Positions 44,385-51,461 of a stretch of 64,000 nt of DNA are shown one piece after another (within the stretch, counting starts at the first letter, position 1; each line of letters opens with the position of its first letter). This DNA is from Stutzerimonas stutzeri (GTDB lineage: Bacteria; Pseudomonadota; Gammaproteobacteria; Pseudomonadales; Pseudomonadaceae): assembly GCA_002387205.1 (NCBI GenBank), contig DGLA01000011.1, forward strand, positions 121,782 through 185,781. Direction: 5' to 3'. The position numbers were made by a program, and so were the translations under genes. Below the pieces are notes generated by a model. That model made no database searches. It worked only from the letters and a program-made list of their open reading frames with translations, and had not been told where the DNA came from.

Positions 44385-44464
44385 GTAGGGTGGATGGCGC
44401 TCTTTTCTTCCACCGAAATGGCGGCCTGCCCGAAGGTGGATGGGTAAAGCGCCATCCACCCTAC
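44385..44464. mobile_element. 80-base palindromic element with 17 bp perfect terminal inverted repeats
   Basis: The ends 44385-44401 and 44448-44464 are perfect complements (GTAGGGTGGATGGCGCT). Inside, TTCCACC and GGTGGA can extend the pairing. It has no coding capacity and resembles a miniature, REP-like or MITE-like element; the outer GTAGGGTGGAT is shared with three hairpins at 20.7-21.0 kb. It lies in the 324-base gap between the DUF2868 and DUF3482 genes; the rest of the gap shows no gene. Confidence 0.65.
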
Positions 44465-44661
44465 TCGACCGGAGCGACCCCTGCAGAGCAAACCCGCACC
44501 CCCATCGCAGGGCGGGTGAAACTCGCTGACCGGCAGCTTTCGCTAGACAGTCCTTGCGAGGAGCACCCGCCCCACTGCCTTGCAAACCATCACGCGGGTT
44601 GCAACCGCAGGGTGGCGGAAAACCAGACGAGACTCATCAAAACGCCCGGAGGAGGACGCCC

Positions 44662-46035
44662 ATGAGCGCACCTCTGAAACTGGCCCTGGTCGGCCACACC
44701 AACGTCGGCAAGACCTCGCTGCTGCGCACCCTGACCCGCGACGTCAGCTTTGGCGAGGTCTCGCATCGGCCGAGCACTACCCGCCACGTAGAAGGTGCGC
44801 GGCTGTCCGTCGACGGCGAACCGCTGCTGGAGCTCTATGACACGCCCGGTCTGGAGGACGCCATCGCCCTGCTCGATCATCTCGAGCGGATCGAACGCCC
44901 CGGCGAGCGCCTCGACGGGCCGGCTCGCACCGCCCGCTTTCTTGATGGCAGCGAGGCACGTCAGCGCTTCGAGCAGGAGGCCAAGGTGCTGCGTCAGCTG
45001 CTGGCGAGCGATGCCGGCCTCTACGTAATCGATGCGCGCGAGCCGGTATTGGCCAAGTACAAGGACGAATTGGCGGTGCTGGCCGGCTGCGGCAAGCCGC
45101 TGCTGCCGGTGCTCAACTTTGTCGCGCAAACCGGCCACCGCGAAGAACAGTGGCGCGAAGCATTGGCGCGCCTGGGCTTGCACGCGCTGGTGCGCTTCGA
45201 CAGCGTGGCCCCGCCGATCGATGGCGAGCGCCGACTCTATGAAAGCCTGGCGCTGCTACTGGAACAGTCGCGACCCAAACTGCAGCGATTGATCGACGAC
45301 CATGAAGCCCAGGCCATGGCGCGGCTGGTGGAAGGCAACCGGCTGATTGCCGAACTGCTGGTCGACGTCGCCGCCTGCCGCCGCAGCGTTGCGGCGCAGC
45401 CCGACCTTGAGCGCGGCGCCATCCGAGAGCTGCACGACGCCGTGCGGTCCCGCGAGCAACGCTGCGTCGAGTCCATGCTGCGGCTGTACGGCTTCCGGCC
45501 ACAGGATGCAGCTGCAGCCGACTTGCCATTGCTCGATGGTCGCTGGGGTGATGACCTGTTCAATCCGGAAACGCTCAAGGAGCTGGGCGTGAAGATCGGC
45601 GGTGGGATGGCCGCCGGGGCGGCCGCAGGTGCCGGGGTCGACCTGATGGTCGGCGGCATCACCATGGGGGCGGCGGCACTGCTCGGGGCTATTGCCGGTG
45701 GTGGTGCGCAGACCGCCAGACACTATGGCAACCGGCTGCTGGGCAAGCTCAAGGGCCAGCGCGAACTGACCGTCGACGACGCCGTGCTGCGCCTGCTCGC
45801 GCTGCGCCAGCGGCAATTGCTGATCGCCCTTGCCGCCCGTGGCCACGCCGCGATGGAGGCGATCCGCCTGGATGCGCCGGACGACAAGGCCTGGCGCGAA
45901 GGCAAGCTGCCCGAAGCGCTGCATCGATGCCGCGCCCATCCCGAATGGTCCTCGCTCAACCCCGGCGCACGGCTGGAACAGTCCGAACGGCAGCAGCAAT
46001 TGGCGGAGCTGGTCCAGAGCCTGCAGCGAAGCTAG
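44662..46035 (+). CDS. DUF3482 GTPase
   Basis: 457 residues with strong ribosome site GGAGGAGG. G1 loop GHTNVGKTS at 11-19, Thr39-Thr40 as possible G2, G3 DTPG at 60-63. The usual G4 NKxD is not present; the equivalent strand reads LPVLNFVAQ (148-156). Helical middle part, then a Gly/Ala-rich hydrophobic stretch at 312-349 (KIGGGMAAGAAAGAG, GGITMGAAALLGAIAGGG) that could enter a membrane. Likely acts with the DUF2868 membrane protein. The start is preferred over an ATG 108 bases earlier without a ribosome site. Confidence 0.85.
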   Translation: MSAPLKLALVGHTNVGKTSLLRTLTRDVSFGEVSHRPSTTRHVEGARLSVDGEPLLELYDTPGLEDAIALLDHLERIERPGERLDGPARTARFLDGSEARQRFEQEAKVLRQLLASDAGLYVIDAREPVLAKYKDELAVLAGCGKPLLPVLNFVAQTGHREEQWREALARLGLHALVRFDSVAPPIDGERRLYESLALLLEQSRPKLQRLIDDHEAQAMARLVEGNRLIAELLVDVAACRRSVAAQPDLERGAIRELHDAVRSREQRCVESMLRLYGFRPQDAAAADLPLLDGRWGDDLFNPETLKELGVKIGGGMAAGAAAGAGVDLMVGGITMGAAALLGAIAGGGAQTARHYGNRLLGKLKGQRELTVDDAVLRLLALRQRQLLIALAARGHAAMEAIRLDAPDDKAWREGKLPEALHRCRAHPEWSSLNPGARLEQSERQQQLAELVQSLQRS

Positions 46036-46949
46036 GCGCCCGCCACAGCGGCTTCGCCAGGCATCGCCGGCTTGGGTCGCGTAGAGCGCAACGCGCAAAA
46101 CGTGGCGGCAACAATCAGCAGCCCGCCGATCCAGCCCTGCAGGCCCAACCGCTCTTCGAGCCAAAGCCCGGCAACGATGGCGCCGAACAGGGGCTCGGAC
46201 CCCATCAGCAGCGAGACGCGCGTCGCGCTTGTGCGGCCTAGCGCCAGGTTCTGGACGTAGAGCGCAAACAGCGTGGCGAACCCCACCAGATAAAGTGCCG
46301 CAGCCCAGAACGCCGGGCTTTGCGGCAACGCTGGCAAGCCACCCGGTAATGACAGGCCCAGCACCAGACAACCTGAGGCCACCACCCCGCTCTGTACGGC
46401 GGTCAGCGCCAGCGGCGGAATTTCAAGATCGGCGGTCAGGCGGCGCGTCAGGCAGACCAGCACGGCGCGCAGCACTGCAGCTGCAAGCATCAGCCCATCA
46501 CCTACATTAAGCGATATCGCCACGCCTCCGGTCAGCAACCAGACGCCAGCCAGCGACAACCCGCAGGCGACAAACAAAAGACTGCTCGGGCGCTGGCGCA
46601 GCATCGCCCATTCCACGAAGGGCGTGAACACCATGCATAGACTGATGAGAAAAGCGGCGTTGCTGGCCGTAGTGAGCATGAGGCCCCAGGTCTCACACAC
46701 AAAGATGCCCAACATCACCAGGCCCAGCGGTAGACCCGGACGAACCGCTCGCAGCCCGTCCCCGCGCAGCTGCGGCAGTAGCACAATGAAGGTCAGCCCG
46801 AAGCGAACCGCCAGAAATCCCAGCACCGGATAGAACCACAGCGCCTGCTTGGCCACTGCATAACTGCTGCCCCAAATGATCGCCACCATCAGCAGCATGG
46901 CATCGGCCAGCCAGAGATTGCGTCGTGCTACGCCTTGCCAAGCTTTCAT
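46032..46949 (-). CDS. EamA/DMT family transporter
   Basis: 305 residues with about ten membrane segments in two EamA halves (first WGSSYAVAKQAL near 25-36, second RVSLLMGSEPLFGAIVAGLWLEERLG near 245-270). Likely a metabolite exporter; substrate unknown. The start MKAWQGVARRN was preferred; an upstream frame crosses into the regulatory region. Divergent from the LysR gene, which probably controls it. Its 3' end overlaps the GTPase gene by four bases. Confidence 0.88.
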   Translation of the reverse strand: MKAWQGVARRNLWLADAMLLMVAIIWGSSYAVAKQALWFYPVLGFLAVRFGLTFIVLLPQLRGDGLRAVRPGLPLGLVMLGIFVCETWGLMLTTASNAAFLISLCMVFTPFVEWAMLRQRPSSLLFVACGLSLAGVWLLTGGVAISLNVGDGLMLAAAVLRAVLVCLTRRLTADLEIPPLALTAVQSGVVASGCLVLGLSLPGGLPALPQSPAFWAAALYLVGFATLFALYVQNLALGRTSATRVSLLMGSEPLFGAIVAGLWLEERLGLQGWIGGLLIVAATFCALRSTRPKPAMPGEAAVAGA

Positions 46950-46992
46950 GCTGAACGGCCTCTGATCTGCAAATGCCGATTGTCCTTTGATG

Positions 46993-47014
46993 CGCTGGAA
47001 TTGATAATCCAGCG
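46993..47014. promoter_or_regulatory. Inverted repeat operator between EamA and LysR genes
   Basis: CGCTGGA and TCCAGCG flank ATTGATAA: a perfect 7 bp inverted repeat centred between the divergent genes, 23 bases before the LysR ATG and 43 before the EamA ATG. Suits a LysR-type binding site. Confidence 0.45.
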
Positions 47015-47037
47015 AAAAGACAAAGTACTTGTTCAGC

Positions 47038-47952
47038 ATGAGAACGAATGAAAAGACTTCGCTGCTAACCGGTATGGCGGTTTTTGCTCGCGTGGTTGAG
47101 ACAGGAAGCTTCTCCGCGGCGGCCCGTCAGCTGGGCATGACCGCCTCGGCGGTGAGTCGTCAGGTAGCGCGCCTGGAGCATGAGTTATCCCTACGACTGA
47201 TGGAACGCACCACGCGGCAACTGCGGCTCAACGAAGCCGGCAGCGAGTTTTACGTCCACTGCCGCACGATGCTGGACGCCGCCGACCAGGCACTGGCCAT
47301 CGGAGAACGCTTGATGAGCAGCCCGCGCGGACTGGTCCGCCTGAGCGTTCCCAAGGCCTACGGCAAATTCGTCATCAGCCCATTGATGCCAGGCTTTCTA
47401 CGCCGCTACGCCGATGTAGATGTGCAACTGCATATCAGCGACCAGAGCCCGGACCTGATCGAGGACGGCTTTGACCTGCTGATCAAAGTGACCGATCAGC
47501 CACCCGAAGGCCTCGCCGGCAAACCACTCGGGCCGGTGCGTCAGTTGCTATGCGCCAGCCCGGCCTACTTGGAACAGCAAGGCACGCCGCAGCATCCGCA
47601 GGAATTGCTCCGACACAGTTGCGTTTATCTGGGTGAGCACGCGGGCGACAACCGCTGGCATTTCAGCGATGGCGAACGGCAGGAAGTGGTAACGGTGCGC
47701 GGCCGCTATGTCTGCAACCACAGCGAAGCGAGGCTGGAAGCTGCGCTGGCTGATATTGGAATCACCGTGTTGCCGCATTTCACAGCAGCGCAGGCATTGG
47801 CGGATGGGCACTTACGCGAGGTGCTGCAACAGTGGCGCTACACCGGCTCGTATCAAGGCGCGGCCTGGCTGCTGTGGCGGCAGAACCAGCACCTGCCGCC
47901 CAAACAGCGGGTTCTGATCGATTACCTCAGTGAGGCGCTGGGTTCGCGCTGA
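47038..47952 (+). CDS. LysR family transcriptional regulator
   Basis: 304 residues. N-terminal winged helix (ETGSFSAAARQLGMTASAVSRQVARLE, about 20-55, shown in parts: SFSAAARQLGMTASAVSRQ) and an effector domain from about 90. The sequence resembles the CrgA/YhjC-like subgroup (FARVVETGSFS). It probably regulates the divergent EamA transporter. A TTG three codons upstream is an alternative start. Confidence 0.92.
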   Translation: MRTNEKTSLLTGMAVFARVVETGSFSAAARQLGMTASAVSRQVARLEHELSLRLMERTTRQLRLNEAGSEFYVHCRTMLDAADQALAIGERLMSSPRGLVRLSVPKAYGKFVISPLMPGFLRRYADVDVQLHISDQSPDLIEDGFDLLIKVTDQPPEGLAGKPLGPVRQLLCASPAYLEQQGTPQHPQELLRHSCVYLGEHAGDNRWHFSDGERQEVVTVRGRYVCNHSEARLEAALADIGITVLPHFTAAQALADGHLREVLQQWRYTGSYQGAAWLLWRQNQHLPPKQRVLIDYLSEALGSR

Positions 47953-47980
47953 CCAGTCCACTGAGCAGGACCTCGACAAT

Positions 47981-48703
47981 TCAGTCGCGCTTGGCCACTT
48001 CCTCGGCCATGCGCTTGAGGCCCAGGTGACGGACGTCAGTACCGCGTACCAGGTAGATCACCATTTCGGCGATGTTGCGCGCGTGGTCGCCGATACGCTC
48101 CAGCGAACGCAATACCCAGATCACGCTGAGCACGCGGGAGATCGAGCGAGGGTCTTCCATCATGTAGGTGACCAGCTCGCGCAGGGCGGTCTTGTATTCG
48201 CGGTCGACGGTCTTGTCGTACTGCGCCACCGACAACGCCAGATCGGCATCGAAGCGGGCAAAGGCATCCAGGGACTCCTGCACCATGCGGCGAACCTGGT
48301 CGCCGATATGGCGCACTTCGACATAGCCGCGCGGCGACTCGCCGTCTTCGCACAGTTCGATGGCGCGGCGGGCAATCTTGGTCGCCTCGTCACCGATACG
48401 CTCCAGGTCGATGACCGACTTGGAGATGCTGATGATCAGGCGCAGGTCGGACGCCGCTGGCTGGCGCCGCGCAAGAATGCGGATGCACTCTTCGTCGATG
48501 TCGCGCTCCATGTGGTTGATCTGGTCATCCACGTCACGCACCTGCTGCGCCAGCCCAGAATCGGCTTCGATCAGCGCGGTGACCGCATCGTTGACCTGCT
48601 TCTCCACCAGGCCACCCATGGCCAGGAGGTGGCTGCGCACCTCTTCCAGCTCGGCGTTGAACTGCTGGGAAATGTGTTGGGTGTGGCTGTCTTTGCTGAT
48701 CAT
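47981..48703 (-). CDS. phoU: Phosphate signalling regulator PhoU
   Basis: 240 residues, all-helical, two PhoU repeats with metal-binding segments DLERIGDEATKIARRA and SLERIGDHARNIAEMV. It couples Pst transport to control of the PhoR kinase. ATG chosen with AGGAG 8 bases upstream; a TTG codon precedes it. Last gene of the pst operon, about 100 bases after pstB, with a hairpin repeat in the gap. Confidence 0.97.
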   Translation of the reverse strand: MISKDSHTQHISQQFNAELEEVRSHLLAMGGLVEKQVNDAVTALIEADSGLAQQVRDVDDQINHMERDIDEECIRILARRQPAASDLRLIISISKSVIDLERIGDEATKIARRAIELCEDGESPRGYVEVRHIGDQVRRMVQESLDAFARFDADLALSVAQYDKTVDREYKTALRELVTYMMEDPRSISRVLSVIWVLRSLERIGDHARNIAEMVIYLVRGTDVRHLGLKRMAEEVAKRD

Positions 48704-48721
48704 CAAAAGCTCCTGAAAGCC

Positions 48722-48778
48722 GCTGAAGGCTGAAGGCTGAAGGCTGGACGAGGTGCTTGTACGTCAAGCGTCCAGCCT
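48722..48778. repeat. Heptad repeat plus hairpin between pstB and phoU
   Basis: Three tandem GCTGAAG units (48722-48742) lead into GCTGGAC; AGGCTGGACG (48741-48750) and CGTCCAGCCT (48769-48778) form a perfect 10 bp stem with an 18-base loop. Same core as the repeat between pstA and pstB and the one after rsmD. The sequence lies within the operon transcript. Confidence 0.8.
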
Positions 48779-48806
48779 CCAGCGCTCTTCTCGTCTTTTT
48801 TGCTTA

Positions 48807-49637
48807 TTAACCGTAGCGCCCCGTGATGTAGTCTTCGGTCTGCTTCTTGTCGGGGTTGGTGAACAGCGTATCGGTATCGCCGTACTCGATCAGCTTGCCC
48901 ATGTACATGAAGGCGGTGTAATCGGACACCCGCGCGGCCTGCTGCATGTTGTGGGTGACGATGACGATGGTGTACTTGGCCTTGAGCTCGTAGATCAGCT
49001 CTTCGACTTTCAGCGAGGAGATCGGGTCGAGGGCCGAGCTGGGCTCGTCGAGCAGCAGTACTTCGGGCTGCACCGCGATGGTCCGGGCGATGACCAGACG
49101 CTGCTGCTGGCCGCCGGAAAGACCGAGGGCCGATTCGTGCAGGCGATCCTTGACTTCGTCCCACAGGGCGGCGCCCTTGAGTGCCCATTCGACGGTCTCG
49201 TCCAGTACGCGCTTCTGCTTGATGCCCTGGATGCGCAGCCCGTAGACGACGTTCTCGTAGATGCTCTTGGGAAACGGGTTGGGCTTCTGGAACACCATGC
49301 CGACACGACGGCGCAGGTCGGCGACGTCTTCGCCCTTGCGGTAAATGTTGTTGCCGTCGAGGTTGATGGCGCCTTCGATGCGGCAGCCGTCGACCAGGTC
49401 GTTCATGCGGTTGAAGCAGCGCAGCAGCGTCGACTTGCCGCAACCGGACGGCCCGATGAAGGCAGTCACCCGCTGACGCGGAATGTTCATGCTGACGTTG
49501 TACAACGCCTGCTTCTCGCCGTAATACAGGCTCAGGTCGGGCACTTCGATGGCCACGGCTTCGTTGGCCAGATCCAGCGCGCGCTTGTCACGACCCAGCG
49601 CCGAGATGTCGATGGAATGCGTCTTTGCTTGTGACAT
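48807..49637 (-). CDS. pstB: Phosphate ABC transporter ATPase PstB
   Basis: 276 residues. Walker A GPSGCGKST at 62-70, signature LSGGQQQR, Walker B VLLLDEPSSALD and H-loop in VTHNMQQAA. Energises high-affinity phosphate uptake. Follows pstA after a 99-base gap that contains a hairpin repeat. Confidence 0.97.
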   Translation of the reverse strand: MSQAKTHSIDISALGRDKRALDLANEAVAIEVPDLSLYYGEKQALYNVSMNIPRQRVTAFIGPSGCGKSTLLRCFNRMNDLVDGCRIEGAINLDGNNIYRKGEDVADLRRRVGMVFQKPNPFPKSIYENVVYGLRIQGIKQKRVLDETVEWALKGAALWDEVKDRLHESALGLSGGQQQRLVIARTIAVQPEVLLLDEPSSALDPISSLKVEELIYELKAKYTIVIVTHNMQQAARVSDYTAFMYMGKLIEYGDTDTLFTNPDKKQTEDYITGRYG

Positions 49638-49652
49638 GGGTGTCTCCGTAGT

Positions 49653-49723
49653 CGCTGGAGGCCAGAGGCTTGAGGCTGGACGCGGTCGGTGCCGTATGTT
49701 CGTCCAGCGTCTGGCCTCCAGCG
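49653..49723. repeat. Long hairpin repeat between pstA and pstB
   Basis: CGCTGGAGGCCAGA (49653-49666) and TCTGGCCTCCAGCG (49710-49723) pair perfectly over 14 bp; inside, GCTGGACG (49675-49682) and CGTCCAGC (49701-49708) pair over 8 bp. The tail TCCAGCGCTTTTATCGGC is identical to the tail of the repeat patch before rlmI. On the transcribed minus strand the hairpin is not followed by T's, so it is not an ordinary terminator. Confidence 0.82.
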
Positions 49724-49736
49724 CTTTTATCGGCAG

Positions 49737-51407
49737 TTAATGGTCAAGCGCTTTGTATTTTTCGCGCAGGTGGTTACGAATCACGACGGCACTGAGGTTC
49801 AGAACCGCGATCACCAGCACCAGCAGCAACGCAGTGGCGTAGACCAGCGGCCGTGCGGCCTCGACATTGGGGCTCTGGAAGCCGACGTCATAGATATGAA
49901 AGCCCAGGTGCATGATCTTCTGATCGAGGTGCAGATAGGGGTAGTTGCCGTTGAGCGGCAGGCTAGGCGCGAGCTTGACCACACCCACCAGCATCAGCGG
50001 TGCGACTTCACCGGCGGCACGGGCCACCGCCAGAATCAGGCCGGTCATCATCGCCGGGCTGGCCATCGGCAGTACCACTTTCCATAGCGTCTCGGACTTG
50101 GTCGCACCCAGGGCCAGCGAGCCTTCACGAAGAATTCGCGGGATGCGCGCCAGGCCTTCTTCGGTGGCAACGATCACCACCGGCAGCGTCAGGATCGCCA
50201 GAGTGAGCGATGCCCACATCAGGCCCGGCGTACCGAATACCGGCGCCGGTGCCGCTTCCGGATAGAAGATCCGGTCGAGCGAGCCACCCAGGACGTAGAC
50301 GAAGAAGCCCAGGCCGAACACGCCGTAGACGATCGAAGGCACGCCGGCAAGGTTGTTCACCGCGATGCGGATGATGCGGGTCAGCACGCCCTGCTTGGCA
50401 TACTCGCGCAGGTAGACCGCCGCGATCACGCCGAACGGGGTAACGATGACGGCCATGATGATGGTCATCAGCACGGTGCCGAAGATCGCCGGGAAGATAC
50501 CGCCTTCGGTGTTGGCCTCACGCGGCTCGTCGCTGACGAATTCCCAGACCTTGGCGAAGTAGAAGCCCATCTTGTCCAGCGTCGACATGGCGTTGGGGCG
50601 GTAGGCGCGGACGACCTTGCCAAGGGAGATCACCTTTTCCTGGCCGTCCATGGTGCGCATGGTAATGCTGTCGCGGTTGAAGCCCTGATAGAGCGCTACC
50701 AGCTCGCTTTCCAGGGCTTTGTACTCGCTGTCCCACTGGGCACGCTCGGCATCGAGCTCGGCCTGGGCGGCCGCATCGAGCTGATCGTCCAGTTCCAGCT
50801 TGCGGGTCTTCAGACGCAGCCGCTCGAGCCCATAGTTGATGCGACCGATATCGACCTGCTCCAGCTTCGCAATCTGTTCGTGCAGTTCGTTTATGCGGTC
50901 GATCCGCTGTTGCAGCTCGTTCCAGGCCGCGTCTCCCTCGGCAACCAGCTGACCCGCTTCCTTGACGTTCAGCAGTTCGCCATAGAAGTTGCCCCACTCG
51001 CGGCGCTCCAGGGCAACCAGATCAGCCGGCTTGCGCATGTTGCTCAGCCACTCGCCCACGACCCATGAGAAGTCCGCACCGTAGACTTCGCGGTTGCCGA
51101 CCTTGAGGAGTTCACGTGTCATGAACTCGCCGCCCTCGACGTCCACTGGCAAGCCACTGGCCGCCAGACGCGCGCGCGGCACCTCTTCGGCCTGCACCAC
51201 TTCACCGGCCATTACCCGGGGCTCGGCACCAGGGATCTGGTAATCGGCGACGATGACGTCGTCCGGCCAGAAATGCTCCAGGCCCCGCACGGCGATCACC
51301 GCCAGCAGGCCAAGGGTCATGATCACGGCGATGGACACGGCGCCAGCGTTCATCCAGACCCAGGGAGTGCCGCTCTTGATCCAGGTTTTCAGCGAATCCT
51401 TTTTCAC
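49737..51407 (-). CDS. pstA: Phosphate ABC transporter permease PstA, enlarged
   Basis: 556 residues, against about 300 in E. coli. GTG start (reads KKDSLKTWIKSGTP); an in-frame start 13 codons earlier is less like the family. Membrane segment about 22-43, then an about 260-residue insertion with a coiled coil at about 160-240 (NELQQRIDRINELHEQIAKLE), then the permease domain from about 307 with the EAA-like loop LALGATKSETLW. The insertion is probably periplasmic. Confidence 0.93.
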   Translation of the reverse strand: MKKDSLKTWIKSGTPWVWMNAGAVSIAVIMTLGLLAVIAVRGLEHFWPDDVIVADYQIPGAEPRVMAGEVVQAEEVPRARLAASGLPVDVEGGEFMTRELLKVGNREVYGADFSWVVGEWLSNMRKPADLVALERREWGNFYGELLNVKEAGQLVAEGDAAWNELQQRIDRINELHEQIAKLEQVDIGRINYGLERLRLKTRKLELDDQLDAAAQAELDAERAQWDSEYKALESELVALYQGFNRDSITMRTMDGQEKVISLGKVVRAYRPNAMSTLDKMGFYFAKVWEFVSDEPREANTEGGIFPAIFGTVLMTIIMAVIVTPFGVIAAVYLREYAKQGVLTRIIRIAVNNLAGVPSIVYGVFGLGFFVYVLGGSLDRIFYPEAAPAPVFGTPGLMWASLTLAILTLPVVIVATEEGLARIPRILREGSLALGATKSETLWKVVLPMASPAMMTGLILAVARAAGEVAPLMLVGVVKLAPSLPLNGNYPYLHLDQKIMHLGFHIYDVGFQSPNVEAARPLVYATALLLVLVIAVLNLSAVVIRNHLREKYKALDH

Positions 51408-51461
51408 GGATCGATACCTTTGCAGAAATCTTGTCGCAGCCGTCACCGGCTGCGTTCTTTG

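Noticed and set aside
49653..49735. Rho-independent terminator between pstA and pstB
   Set aside because: The T-rich tail lies on the plus strand, opposite to pst transcription; on the transcribed strand the stem is preceded by A's and not followed by T's.
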